Source: a virus. From it: DNA of 32,072 bases. Under the pieces are notes generated by a model. The model saw only the letters and a list, made by a program, of their open reading frames with translations. It was not told where the DNA came from and made no database searches. Shown here piece by piece: positions 7,137 to 15,475 of this stretch; the first letter of the stretch is position 1, and each line of letters opens with the position of its first letter. Both the position numbers and the translations under genes were made by a program. The stretch covers positions 1 to 32,072 of IMG/VR virus record IMGVR_UViG_3300021964_000284; one strand, written 5' to 3'.

Positions 7137-7228
7137 TTAAACGCATTTTAAACCTGGTTTATACACTATAGTTCAACTATAGCACTGCACCTAATATCGC
7201 CGCTGTATGACGCTTAAAATGCGTTTAA
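7137..7228 (-). repeat. 15-bp perfect inverted repeat flanking a 62-bp spacer
   Basis: The arms are TTAAACGCATTTTAA at 7137-7151 and its exact reverse complement TTAAAATGCGTTTAA at 7214-7228. They lie in the only sizeable gap (7093-7245) of the minus-strand enzyme block. The spacer contains a second perfect palindrome, and the right arm overlaps a third. Transcribed RNA could fold into a long stem, or the arms could be binding sites for a dimeric protein. Confidence 0.8.
7166..7182. repeat. 17-bp palindrome (8-bp arms around one base)
   Basis: CTATAGTT-C-AACTATAG is a perfect palindrome around a single central base, inside the spacer of the larger inverted repeat. This geometry suits an operator for a dimeric DNA-binding protein better than an RNA hairpin, because the loop is too small. 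Confidence 0.75.
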
Positions 7229-7239
7229 GGCGCCTTAAA
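7224..7239. repeat. 16-bp perfect palindrome with GGCGCC core
   Basis: TTTAAGGCGCCTTAAA is its own reverse complement. It overlaps the right arm of the 15-bp inverted repeat and lies 7 bases beyond the stop codon (7246) of the transferase gene on the minus strand. It is not followed by a T-run on either strand, so it is not a standard intrinsic terminator. A GC core is unusual in this AT-rich region. Confidence 0.75.
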
Positions 7240-7245
7240 ACTGTG

Positions 7246-8394
7246 CTAGTAGTTCATAGTTTTTATTAATTTAGTATAGTCCTTGTTAACCAAAATGTCT
7301 CTATTATATTTTGCAATTGCCTTTACTTGTGGTATCCATTTCTTTAAATCACTTTTTGAAAAAGAACACAATCGTTCAACTTCGTTCAAAATAGCAAGCA
7401 TCCTATCTCCTGGATCTTGTATGTTATCATACGACTCATCTATAAAAGGATCATATGTCTTATATCCAAGCTCTTTTAAATACTGTAAACTGTTTGGAGC
7501 AGTTGCTATGATAAACGGATGTCCCATCCCGATTGTTTTAAAAATTTTTTCGCTTAAAAATGGTGTGTTCTCATAATAGGTAGTTTCGTTAACTACACTA
7601 AAATATGTTTCCATATAGTAGTCAGCAATTGTAGGTTCATGTTCTGCCCTATTTGTTACTAAATCTTCTGTATCCAAATACATAGGTGGCAAATGTTGTA
7701 CGTCCTTATTGTTATCAAGAATTTCTTTTATAGTTGTATTACTTCTATGGATACTTTGTAATCTATTATAAACATTATTCCATGACTGGTTATCATCGCT
7801 AGGTGCAAAACTTATATACCCGGCGTCTAGTAAGTTTCTTGATTTAAGTAATGTAATAAGCAATGGTCTATGTAATCGCCATCTCCTGTTTAAATTTAAA
7901 AACTTTTTACTATATTTCTTTTTCTTTGGTAATGCAATTATGTTATGTCTTGCAGCATCTTGGCCGCTTGCTTCAAAGCAACTGAACCAGTCAATCTTTA
8001 TCTCAGGTAGTTGTAATCGACTTGCAAGTTTTGCAACATAATCGTGCATGGTTGGAACTGCCGAAAGAAATATAATTTGTTCCGCTGGTATATTGTGTTT
8101 GACAACAATATCTTTGTAAATTGCATCTGCACATTCGTAGTAATGTTCTAATCCATTGTCAAGCATTAGAAATACTGTTCTATCTCTTACTCTCTCTAAT
8201 ACATTTGTTGGAACTATTGTGTCTATAGCAAACATGCTGAAACTATCTGCATTTGAAAATTGTATGTAGAAAAAATCTTTGTCAATATTTTGTTTAGCGA
8301 GAAAACCAACATTAGGTTCTATCTTTATAACTTCCTTATCATGTATGCTGTATGACTTTACATATAGCAAATTATCACTGTTAATACACGCCAC
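7246..8394 (-). CDS. GT10/exostosin-like glycosyltransferase
   Basis: A 382-residue protein, probable glycosyltransferase. The diagnostic segment is LSEKIFKTIGMGHPFI at 280-295, resembling the nucleotide-sugar-binding motif of GT10 fucosyltransferases and exostosin-type enzymes (S/TEK followed by a short helix and a P-hydrophobic turn). Upstream, NLNRRWRLHR at 167-176 is shared with the paralogue at 9148-10374 (NRVYRPHR), as is the spacing to the EKIFK motif. No signal peptide or membrane segment. The start is GTG at 8394, sharing a base with the stop of the upstream SGNH gene and carrying AGGAG at 6-base spacing. It is the last gene before the inverted-repeat gap. Donor and acceptor are unknown; the fold assignment is by motif only. 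Confidence 0.65.
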   Translation of the reverse strand: MACINSDNLLYVKSYSIHDKEVIKIEPNVGFLAKQNIDKDFFYIQFSNADSFSMFAIDTIVPTNVLERVRDRTVFLMLDNGLEHYYECADAIYKDIVVKHNIPAEQIIFLSAVPTMHDYVAKLASRLQLPEIKIDWFSCFEASGQDAARHNIIALPKKKKYSKKFLNLNRRWRLHRPLLITLLKSRNLLDAGYISFAPSDDNQSWNNVYNRLQSIHRSNTTIKEILDNNKDVQHLPPMYLDTEDLVTNRAEHEPTIADYYMETYFSVVNETTYYENTPFLSEKIFKTIGMGHPFIIATAPNSLQYLKELGYKTYDPFIDESYDNIQDPGDRMLAILNEVERLCSFSKSDLKKWIPQVKAIAKYNRDILVNKDYTKLIKTMNY

Positions 8395-9161
8395 TATAAT
8401 CTCCTAACATTGTTAACAGACCAAAACTTTTGTGTTTCGTCAAGACTTGAAATACCTCTAATTAAAGTTTCATATTTTTCTGCATACAACTTCATTTTTT
8501 CTGTAACAAGATTAGGATATAGGTTTTCAAGGTACTTGTAGTGTCCTATAGGAGTCGGATGATAGTCTGCTGTTTGTCCATTGCCTCCCCATCCTCGTAT
8601 CGGAGTCTGAGGCCAAACTCCTTTATATACTGAATGAAGAATATCAGGCTTAACGCTTTTTATAGTTTCTTTATAATGTTCTAAAACATCTTTAAATGCA
8701 TCTTCTTTACGATCATCTAATTCTACCTGATCAGTAAACTTACACATTGATAGCATATCGATGTCACATATAAGATTTTTTAGATATTGTCTAGTAAGTT
8801 CAACAATTGCTAAATCTCTTATTAAATATCCTCTCGTGTCTGCCCACTTGTAAACAAAATCCATATCTATTACATTTTGAGTATAAATGTTACCAGGTGT
8901 TTCCCATGATCCATTTTTATATCTATCTTCTCTGCTAACACTGCTCCACATAACCATTACAAGATCATTTTCGTTAAACTTATGTTCTATATTTGCTTCT
9001 ACTATTCCGTTAGAAATGAATAAATTGCCGCCACCGCTTTTTCCATAATTGTAATACTCTGGAATTTCTTGAGATAATATATCTGCCCAGGTTGGCCATT
9101 CGTAATTTGTCATACTACATCCAAAGACAAATAATCTCTTGTATTGATTAAATGGTTTCAT
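8394..9161 (-). CDS. SGNH/GDSL-type hydrolase-like protein
   Basis: A 255-residue SGNH-hydrolase-like protein. Numbered from the ATG at 9161: FVFGCSMTNYEW with Ser16 as the presumed nucleophile, YGKSGGGN (around 40-47) as the glycine block, and DYHPTPIGH at about 199-207 as the Asp/His block. Such proteins often remove or transfer acyl groups on glycans. I chose ATG 9161 over the in-frame TTG at 9182 because GGAG sits 7 bases upstream and the overlap with the preceding transferase gene drops to 14 bp. It lies between the two GT10/exostosin-like transferases, so the three genes probably act on one glycan. The second SGNH protein of the window has a longer N-terminal part, so the two are distant relatives rather than a recent duplication. 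Confidence 0.7.
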   Translation of the reverse strand: MKPFNQYKRLFVFGCSMTNYEWPTWADILSQEIPEYYNYGKSGGGNLFISNGIVEANIEHKFNENDLVMVMWSSVSREDRYKNGSWETPGNIYTQNVIDMDFVYKWADTRGYLIRDLAIVELTRQYLKNLICDIDMLSMCKFTDQVELDDRKEDAFKDVLEHYKETIKSVKPDILHSVYKGVWPQTPIRGWGGNGQTADYHPTPIGHYKYLENLYPNLVTEKMKLYAEKYETLIRGISSLDETQKFWSVNNVRRL

Positions 9162-10374
9162 AATACTTCTCCGTTCTTGCAACTGCTTCCTTTATTGCAT
9201 CAGCATAAAAGTCACTACGTCTGATTAGATCAAAATTATGCTGTATAGTATCCATACTCTTTTCTAATCTTGCAATCTTGTGAGTCTCTGATAACTCTAT
9301 CCAATCATATAATGCTTGTTGTGTAGCATTAAATCGTTCTAGATTATCCTCTATATCATTATATGCAGGATCTATTCCACACCAGTCCGTTCTAAACCCC
9401 ATCTCCTCTAGACATCTTAGTGTTCCTTGGCTAGCAAATAGTATGAGTGGGTGACCCATTGTAATGGGTTTAAATATTTTTTCTGTTATAAATGCTACGT
9501 TATCAAGAAATATAGTTTCTGTAATTACACTTAGTAAACTATTCTTATAGATATCCACATTGTATTGGTTGGCTGCATTTGTATTGCTCCAGTCTCCGTC
9601 TATAAATTTAGGAAACTGATCGGTTATATCCGAGTAATCACCCACAAGCATTTCAGTGTCAGTGTCTTGCAAATTTATTTCGTTGCCGCTAACTATTCCC
9701 TTATCTAAATGTGCATCCTTCATTAACCTATATAAGTGTGCGCCTCGATGTGGACGATAAACTCTGTTAAGACTGTTGTAATCCTTGCTGTCGGGATTTG
9801 CCATTGCGTATTTTATTACAGGGGTTGTGGGTAATTTATTATCTCCGAATATGTTTCCAAAGTGATTGCTATACATTACATCATACATCTTGTCAACACC
9901 TTTATATTTTCGCCACCTGCGGTATTGCTGCTCTATTTTTTTGTTGCCCTGTAATATTAGAACGCTGTCCTTAGGCAATCCAAGTTCAATCATTGCCGTC
10001 TGTGTTGATAAAAAGCAATCCCAATGCTGTGTAACCATAGGGCCACCTTCTCTATCAGCATTTATTACTAATCTTATTTGTTTTTGTTTTGCTAATTTTA
10101 TAATTTGTTTAGGTAAGCACTGTAGAATGTGTTTGTGAGGAGTTCCTGAGTCTGTTAACACTCCTGCCCACCATTGAGGGTCACCTCTTACGTCCACAAA
10201 ATATATACCATTTTCGTTAACGTTTGTAGACTCAGCAACATCTAACTGCATTTCTAAGCATTTTTGTTTGATCGGCGCTCCAGGAGCAACTAACCAATAA
10301 TCATTATCACCATTAAACGTTAAATTGTTTTGATTACTGTCATTGTTTGTTAGTGTATCAAAATATATTTTCAT
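9148..10374 (-). CDS. GT10/exostosin-like glycosyltransferase
   Basis: A 408-residue probable glycosyltransferase. ITEKIFKPITMGHPLI at 296-311 resembles the donor-binding motif of GT10/exostosin-type enzymes and lines up with the same motif in the protein at 7246-8394. NRVYRPHR at 203-210 is the second shared block. The N-terminal ~200 residues are less conserved between the two, as expected for the acceptor-binding half. Soluble, with no signal peptide. ATG at 10374 overlaps the TGA of the radical SAM gene (ATGA), with AAAGG upstream, so translation is coupled. Its end overlaps the SGNH gene. Specific sugar unknown. Confidence 0.65.
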   Translation of the reverse strand: MKIYFDTLTNNDSNQNNLTFNGDNDYWLVAPGAPIKQKCLEMQLDVAESTNVNENGIYFVDVRGDPQWWAGVLTDSGTPHKHILQCLPKQIIKLAKQKQIRLVINADREGGPMVTQHWDCFLSTQTAMIELGLPKDSVLILQGNKKIEQQYRRWRKYKGVDKMYDVMYSNHFGNIFGDNKLPTTPVIKYAMANPDSKDYNSLNRVYRPHRGAHLYRLMKDAHLDKGIVSGNEINLQDTDTEMLVGDYSDITDQFPKFIDGDWSNTNAANQYNVDIYKNSLLSVITETIFLDNVAFITEKIFKPITMGHPLILFASQGTLRCLEEMGFRTDWCGIDPAYNDIEDNLERFNATQQALYDWIELSETHKIARLEKSMDTIQHNFDLIRRSDFYADAIKEAVARTEKYYETI

Positions 10375-11573
10375 TTTGTTAACCTTTCCAGCTCAGGAAA
10401 TGTTTCTACGAAGTTTTCGTTTCTAATAAAATCATAATGTTGTGTATGATTTTTAAATTGTTGTCTAGTATTTTCGTTAAACTTAGAATTGTTTATGTAA
10501 TTTACAACACCGTTCAGCATATCATCAATATGCTTATTATATTTTTTGCTTTGTATCTTTTCGATAATTTCTTTTTTAAACTGATCGTCTAATACTGATG
10601 CTGTATAATACTCTGGATATTGTATGTTATACATCTGTGGAAAATAATCGTTAATATTAAACAGGTCTTGTTCTAGCATATAATCAAGAATGTCTGTTAA
10701 TGTATATAAGTTAAAAACACTAACAACTGTATTACTTTGCATTTTAATATGAGGACATTCTTGTTTTATCTTTTGTATATTGCTTTTAATTAAATTCCAA
10801 TCCGTACCGTATCTAATGTATTCTGCTTTACTACCATAATGATCTAGACTTGCACCTATATGTACAGTATCAAAGTGTTTCCATAGCTCTAAGACACTCT
10901 TAGACTTGTATTTTAGCACACTACAGTTACTATTATACTCTAACTTCACACTTGTTTTACCTATTGAAATAAGGTGTTCTAGTATATCATAGTGCTTGTC
11001 TGTAAGTAAAGGTTCGCCGCCTGCAAAATAAAAGGTTTCAATGTCTTTAAAGTGTGGAAGGAATTGGTTATATAACTTATCGTTGTCGTTTCCATCTGCT
11101 AAAATAAAGATAGGTTTCTCAGGTGCAAACTTTGTTGAATTATCTTCTTGCGCCCATGTACTAGAATACGTACTACTACAACTGCGACACTTAAAATTAC
11201 AAATATTACTCCAACGTACATCGAAGTGTTTAAGATGCATTACCGGTAATGTTCCATCGGCTTCTGTATGTGCTAGTAACCCTGTAGTATCACCGTAGTA
11301 TGGATTACTATTAGCATGTGTCCTTGGACTTTCGGCGCCGCCGTCCTCCATATTATAGCATGCTTGACATTCTACACAGCGTTTACCTTCGAGCATGTTT
11401 TTACGCATATGCTTATAAGGAGTGTCGTTCCAAATTTCTTTAATTGTGTTTAATCTTACGTTACCTAAAGGCTTGTTTATCTCACCAACACAACAAGGTA
11501 GTACTGATCCGTCTGGATTTACATACATGTGCAACCAAGGTAATATACAAAAAGTATTACTGGGCACAGTCAA
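10371..11573 (-). CDS. Radical SAM protein with N-terminal twitch/SPASM-like cysteine cluster
   Basis: A 400-residue radical SAM enzyme. The catalytic cluster is CNFKCRSC (Cys125, 129, 132) and the SAM-binding motif is GGEP at 185-188. It is preceded by an additional cysteine-rich domain (Cys9, 27, 28, 66, 69, 72) whose pattern, including CILPW, LPCC, PLGNV and EIWN, matches SPASM/twitch domains that bind auxiliary iron-sulfur clusters, here placed N-terminally. The C-terminus ends NFVETFPELERL, shared with the neighbouring radical SAM protein. The start is TTG at 11573, chosen because GAGGAG lies 7 bases upstream within the end of the preceding gene; GTG at 11567 is the alternative. Auxiliary-cluster enzymes typically modify peptides or sugars; the substrate here is unknown. 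Confidence 0.8.
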   Translation of the reverse strand: MTVPSNTFCILPWLHMYVNPDGSVLPCCVGEINKPLGNVRLNTIKEIWNDTPYKHMRKNMLEGKRCVECQACYNMEDGGAESPRTHANSNPYYGDTTGLLAHTEADGTLPVMHLKHFDVRWSNICNFKCRSCSSTYSSTWAQEDNSTKFAPEKPIFILADGNDNDKLYNQFLPHFKDIETFYFAGGEPLLTDKHYDILEHLISIGKTSVKLEYNSNCSVLKYKSKSVLELWKHFDTVHIGASLDHYGSKAEYIRYGTDWNLIKSNIQKIKQECPHIKMQSNTVVSVFNLYTLTDILDYMLEQDLFNINDYFPQMYNIQYPEYYTASVLDDQFKKEIIEKIQSKKYNKHIDDMLNGVVNYINNSKFNENTRQQFKNHTQHYDFIRNENFVETFPELERLTK

Positions 11574-12921
11574 AATAAAACTCCTCTAATTCAGGAAATG
11601 TTTTTACAAAATTTAAGTCTCTTCTTCTGTCATACTCAGTAAACCAATTATGAAAATCACGTCTTCCTTCTGCTACACGTTCAGGTGTGTAGTGTGTTGT
11701 TGTCATGTAGTCAACCACTCGGCGAAATTTTTCGTATTCAAGCACACTAAATTTGTGCCTATCCATATCATCCAAGTTATCCTTTATAAACTGTAGATGC
11801 TGTTCCATGTATGGAACGAATTTGTCCTTAGGAAGAATGTTCATGTCATACTGTAGTGGTTCCTTTAGGTATGGCGAATCGAATCTAATTCTTTGCCACT
11901 TGGTCTGATCATCACTGTTATACTTTACACGCCATTCGAGAATCTTTTCAAGCAGTTTGCTAAAATTAGTCACAGTTAAGATGTTAAATGTAATCATAAA
12001 CGTCAATGGCATGTTAGTCTTAGTCATGTATGTGTCTAGATTCTTTTCCCATAGTTCTAAATCTAATCCTGTTCTAATGTATTCTGCCTGCGGTCCCCAA
12101 GTGTCCATGCTTGTAAAAACTTTAAAGTCCTTAATGCATCCTTTGTTTACCAAACTGTTTACTTTGTCGGTAAAGCGTTCAATAAGAATTGGCTTGACAC
12201 CTAGATTAGTATTAATATTAAGTTCTAGGTTAGGACATGGATTCTTTTCTAATTCATCAAACATGCGCCATGTGCTTTGTTGTAGTAATGGTTCGCCACC
12301 CGTTATTCTTAGAATGGTTAGCGTCTTACGCAATTCGGGCCACCATTTCCACCAAGCCTTTACATACGGATTAGTTTCTTCATCCTTGTGTATTTCAAAC
12401 CAATCAATATCGTTCCTATGGTTTTTAACCATAGTATACGGACCTTCCTTTTCAATTTCCTTATAATAACTGCTAGAATGTTTAGGATGGCAATATCCGC
12501 ACTTAAAATTACACTCGTTGCCAAAACTAACTTCTATGTATTGTGGATTAACATCTGCCATAGGATCTTGTTTAATTGCATCAAAACGTTCTGGTGTGTG
12601 TATGCTGGCGTTTCTTTCTTTTCTATCTGAAATATAGTCCTTGCCCATGCATTCTATATTCCAACAGTATTGGCATCCGCTGGGTTTCTCTCCGTTAATC
12701 ATAGCCTGCCTTTCGGCTTTCTTTTGAGGTGTATTATGCAATAGACTAGGATTTTCTTCAAGTCCCTCCAGCGGAATTTTGTGAGGAGCAGGATGATAAC
12801 AACTGTGTGTTTCGCCCGTTCCTAAGTAGATAGTTGTGTGATGCCACTTAGCCATGCAGAAGGTTGGCGATATTGCATCCATTATAGGTTCAAAGCTCTG
12901 TATTCTTTCTTTATCTTGCAT
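11557..12921 (-). CDS. Radical SAM protein with N-terminal twitch/SPASM-like cysteine cluster
   Basis: A 454-residue radical SAM enzyme, paralogue of the following gene product. The catalytic cluster is CNFKCGYC (Cys137, 141, 144 from the ATG at 12921), with ITGGEP at about 206-211. An N-terminal cysteine domain contains Cys22, 41, 83, 86 and 91 (CMAKWHH, CYHPAPH, GCQYCWNIEC), consistent with an auxiliary iron-sulfur cluster. The C-terminus carries NFVKTFPELEEF, the same signature as its neighbour. I chose ATG 12921 because AGGA lies about 8 bases upstream and the overlap with the preceding gene is 11 bp; the ATG at 12951 has no ribosome site. Embedded between glycosyltransferase genes, so sugar or protein modification is plausible. 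The reaction is unknown. Confidence 0.8.
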   Translation of the reverse strand: MQDKERIQSFEPIMDAISPTFCMAKWHHTTIYLGTGETHSCYHPAPHKIPLEGLEENPSLLHNTPQKKAERQAMINGEKPSGCQYCWNIECMGKDYISDRKERNASIHTPERFDAIKQDPMADVNPQYIEVSFGNECNFKCGYCHPKHSSSYYKEIEKEGPYTMVKNHRNDIDWFEIHKDEETNPYVKAWWKWWPELRKTLTILRITGGEPLLQQSTWRMFDELEKNPCPNLELNINTNLGVKPILIERFTDKVNSLVNKGCIKDFKVFTSMDTWGPQAEYIRTGLDLELWEKNLDTYMTKTNMPLTFMITFNILTVTNFSKLLEKILEWRVKYNSDDQTKWQRIRFDSPYLKEPLQYDMNILPKDKFVPYMEQHLQFIKDNLDDMDRHKFSVLEYEKFRRVVDYMTTTHYTPERVAEGRRDFHNWFTEYDRRRDLNFVKTFPELEEFYFDCAQ

Positions 12922-13939
12922 CAAATTGATCCTGTAACCATTCAAAGTCATTTATTAAACTGAGATCGTTATCATTAGAAAGTCCAAACTTCATACCAGC
13001 ATTTGCACCTTGAATTGCATACTCGCCGAATTCTCCTTGTGCATGTGTTGTCCACACCTTAAGTCTTGCATTTGTTTCGTCTTCATTTTGTCTGTCAATT
13101 ACTTTACTACTTAATTTTACACATTCTCTAAATGCACTTTTCCAAGTTTCGAACGGTCCTGTGTTAAATGCTGTTACGTTAGAACGTTCTTCTACGGCTT
13201 TAAATTTATTACTAATACTAGTAGTCATATCTGGTTTAGACATATCCATATCTAGTGTCATCTGTGTTGGCAATAATTTTACACCTCCATAGCCGTACTC
13301 TAATCCATTGACCGGATTAACACTACGCCATACGTGTACAGTATAAATTTCTGGATCTTGATAATCAAAATTAAATTCTTCAACTATCTGTGCATCACCA
13401 TCTACTACCCAAAACATTTCGCTTTCGACAATCTTTGCTGCTTCTAAGTGTGCTTGGTGGATTCCTTTAATGTTTGAAATTCGTTTTGCTCTTGGAAATC
13501 TACTTTTTAGTCTTTGCCAATTGTCGTCTGCATGCGGCTCGTAATAAGAAATAAACACAATGTCAAAACTACTTCCTATACGTCTAGGATCGCTGGCTAC
13601 TATATCTATTTCTTTCTTGTTGATGAAAAATCGAAACTTAAATTCTTTATTGGATGCTGGAGCATTTTTAGGCATAAGTGTAACACCGTTAAAGTGATTG
13701 CCGTTCTTAAATACGTGAACATATTCTAAGTCCCACTTAGTGGCACGATATTCAAAATCAAAATCATCTCTTACTTTTACATCATCCCACACCACCCAGA
13801 ACATTCTGGTTAATGTCTTTTGTTTTATTTGATCTAAAGATTCAATGTTTTCAATCAATTGAGCATTAGGAAACCTAGACTTGAATTCTAACCAGTGTTC
13901 TGCTTCACCTTGGCTAACATAAAACAAATCATAGATCAT
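12911..13939 (-). CDS. Glycosyltransferase-like protein with duplicated N-terminal domain
   Basis: A 342-residue protein made of two related segments. Residues about 125-342 match the adjacent paralogue (13929-14837): FDIVFISYYEP, KRISNIKGIHQAH, then FWVVDGDAQI with DGD at 180-182 as the GT-A metal motif, and NPVNGLEYGYGGVKLLP. Residues 1-95 repeat the same layout in shorter, decayed form: YDLFYVSQGE, AQLIENIESLDQ, FWVVWDDVKV where the DxD position reads WDD, and HFNGVTLMPKN. The N-terminal copy probably lost catalysis. ATG 13939 has AGGA at 6-base spacing and overlaps the preceding gene by 11 bp. Likely donor chemistry is nucleotide-sugar transfer; the acceptor is unknown. Confidence 0.65.
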   Translation of the reverse strand: MIYDLFYVSQGEAEHWLEFKSRFPNAQLIENIESLDQIKQKTLTRMFWVVWDDVKVRDDFDFEYRATKWDLEYVHVFKNGNHFNGVTLMPKNAPASNKEFKFRFFINKKEIDIVASDPRRIGSSFDIVFISYYEPHADDNWQRLKSRFPRAKRISNIKGIHQAHLEAAKIVESEMFWVVDGDAQIVEEFNFDYQDPEIYTVHVWRSVNPVNGLEYGYGGVKLLPTQMTLDMDMSKPDMTTSISNKFKAVEERSNVTAFNTGPFETWKSAFRECVKLSSKVIDRQNEDETNARLKVWTTHAQGEFGEYAIQGANAGMKFGLSNDNDLSLINDFEWLQDQFDAR

Positions 13940-14837
13940 TTGGATTCCTATAATATGTATTTCCTAATTCAATAGTTTGTTCATATAAGTCTAACACGTA
14001 TTTGCTCATCGATGCATCCATGTAAGGATAGTTAAATCCTAGTTGATTCTTAAGTTCACTTCCTAAACGCTTGACTTCCTGTTCTAAACCAACCCCATCC
14101 TCTTCATACAGTTTACATTGTTCGTCATACAATTCACGAAGAGATTCAAAGTCTCTAACCTGTATGTGATCCCAATCCGTACAATTTGTGAGATAAGTTC
14201 CTAATCTTGCGCCATAAACTGTAAACAATCCATTTTCTACATGACTGCCAACAGTACTCCATTGCGTAAGTCTATGTATATTATGCCACCATATTTTATT
14301 TTTAATTTCTTGCGGTGGAACCTTTAGTCCATCCATTAGGGTCATCTTGACTCCTTCGCGGAATCCTGCACGCCATGCCATGAAGGGCGAAGAATTAATT
14401 ATACTGTCACTGTATGTTCTAGGAAAGTTTCTATATCCTGTTTCCCAACAAAAATCTACTTGGGCTCTTTCACTTTCAGAATTCTCATGAGTTTTCATAT
14501 CAAGAACATGTTGTTTATTCCACAACTTTAAACCGCCGTTGCCATAACGCAATCCGTTAACATTATTCTTTCCACACCAACTGTAGGCACGTATTTCTTT
14601 ATTGCTCATATCAAGATCAATATCAAAGAAACTAGGATATACTATATTATCAGCATCTACTGAAAGAAACCAATCAGTTTCTGATTGTTCAGCCGCTGCC
14701 TTGTGTGCATGATCTGAACCTTTTACACCGTGTATTCTTTTTGCCCAAGGAACCTTGTTGCATAGATCAGCATAATGCAAATCTGCTGTTGGCTCGTCGT
14801 AGCTCAGAAAAAATACATCAAACTCTACTACTTTCAT
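13929..14837 (-). CDS. GT-A-type glycosyltransferase-like protein
   Basis: A 302-residue probable glycosyltransferase. The N-terminal part has the GT-A layout: FDVFFLSYDEPTAD, AKRIHGVKGSDHAHKAAAE, then WFLSVDADN with DAD at 61-63 as the metal/nucleotide-sugar motif, followed by NNVNGLRYGNGGLKLW. The C-terminal half (from about 120) has FMAWRAGFREGVKM and an acidic helical tail near 240-270. The single-domain layout, compared with the duplicated neighbour at 12911-13939, suggests this is the ancestral form of the pair. ATG 14837 overlaps the previous stop (ATGA) with GAGGT close upstream. The substrate is not readable. Confidence 0.7.
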   Translation of the reverse strand: MKVVEFDVFFLSYDEPTADLHYADLCNKVPWAKRIHGVKGSDHAHKAAAEQSETDWFLSVDADNIVYPSFFDIDLDMSNKEIRAYSWCGKNNVNGLRYGNGGLKLWNKQHVLDMKTHENSESERAQVDFCWETGYRNFPRTYSDSIINSSPFMAWRAGFREGVKMTLMDGLKVPPQEIKNKIWWHNIHRLTQWSTVGSHVENGLFTVYGARLGTYLTNCTDWDHIQVRDFESLRELYDEQCKLYEEDGVGLEQEVKRLGSELKNQLGFNYPYMDASMSKYVLDLYEQTIELGNTYYRNPNDL

Positions 14838-15475
14838 ACTACCTCTATTACATAATTTTTAAATAATCTTTTAGTGTAGACACTAAACTTTTCAGGACAG
14901 TCTACAGAAATAGCAACTGCTTTTCCATTTAACTCTGATATAGTAACACCAATATTCTTATAAACAATATGAGGATCGTTATAATCGGTTATGCTAAAAT
15001 TTAATTCAGTTTGGCCGTCCCAGAATATTTTTCTTTTTGTTATAGGATGAAACTTTTTATCTAGTTTATGTGTTCCGCCAAACTCCTCTGACAAACTAAC
15101 TGTTAACAATCCTTTGGATTTATTATATGTTAAGAAAATATCAGGCTTTTCAACTTCTGACCATTTCTTTTCTATGATTCTATGTAGTACATCGTCAATA
15201 CTATACAGATCTTTAACCTCTGTAATTTCTAATTCGCCTAGTGCAGCATCAACAAAACATTTGCTCATTCTAATCTTGCCACTAATTATATCTTCAGCAA
15301 CTTCATTAGAAACATTAATAATATTCTTATATGCTTTATTAGTAACTGTATGATCAGGACCTACTGTTAATATTTTTCCTGTATCAGCATTAAAGGCAGC
15401 ATTATACTTTATTTCCCTTGGTTTATAATTTTCTAACCATTCATCAAAGTCTGGGAGTGTTATTTTTTCTTCCAT
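14834..15475 (-). CDS. Unknown protein in glycan gene set
   Basis: A 213-residue soluble protein with no recognised domain. It appears beta-rich: alternating hydrophobic strands in the second half (DIFLTYNKSKGLLTVSLS, LNFSITDYNDPHIVY, VAISVDCPEKFSVY), suggesting a sandwich or carbohydrate-binding-like fold. The first 90 residues are more helical (VSNEVAEDIISGKIR). The start has GGAGGAG just upstream; the start overlaps the upstream transferase gene by 16 bp and the end overlaps the downstream one by 4 bp. Context suggests an accessory or structural partner of the transferases, but it could equally be a virion component. Confidence 0.7.
   Translation of the reverse strand: MEEKITLPDFDEWLENYKPREIKYNAAFNADTGKILTVGPDHTVTNKAYKNIINVSNEVAEDIISGKIRMSKCFVDAALGELEITEVKDLYSIDDVLHRIIEKKWSEVEKPDIFLTYNKSKGLLTVSLSEEFGGTHKLDKKFHPITKRKIFWDGQTELNFSITDYNDPHIVYKNIGVTISELNGKAVAISVDCPEKFSVYTKRLFKNYVIEVV

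Noticed and set aside
11957-12466. 169-residue plus-strand open frame opposite the radical SAM gene
   Set aside because: The opposite strand encodes a protein with complete radical SAM motifs; this frame has no recognisable feature.
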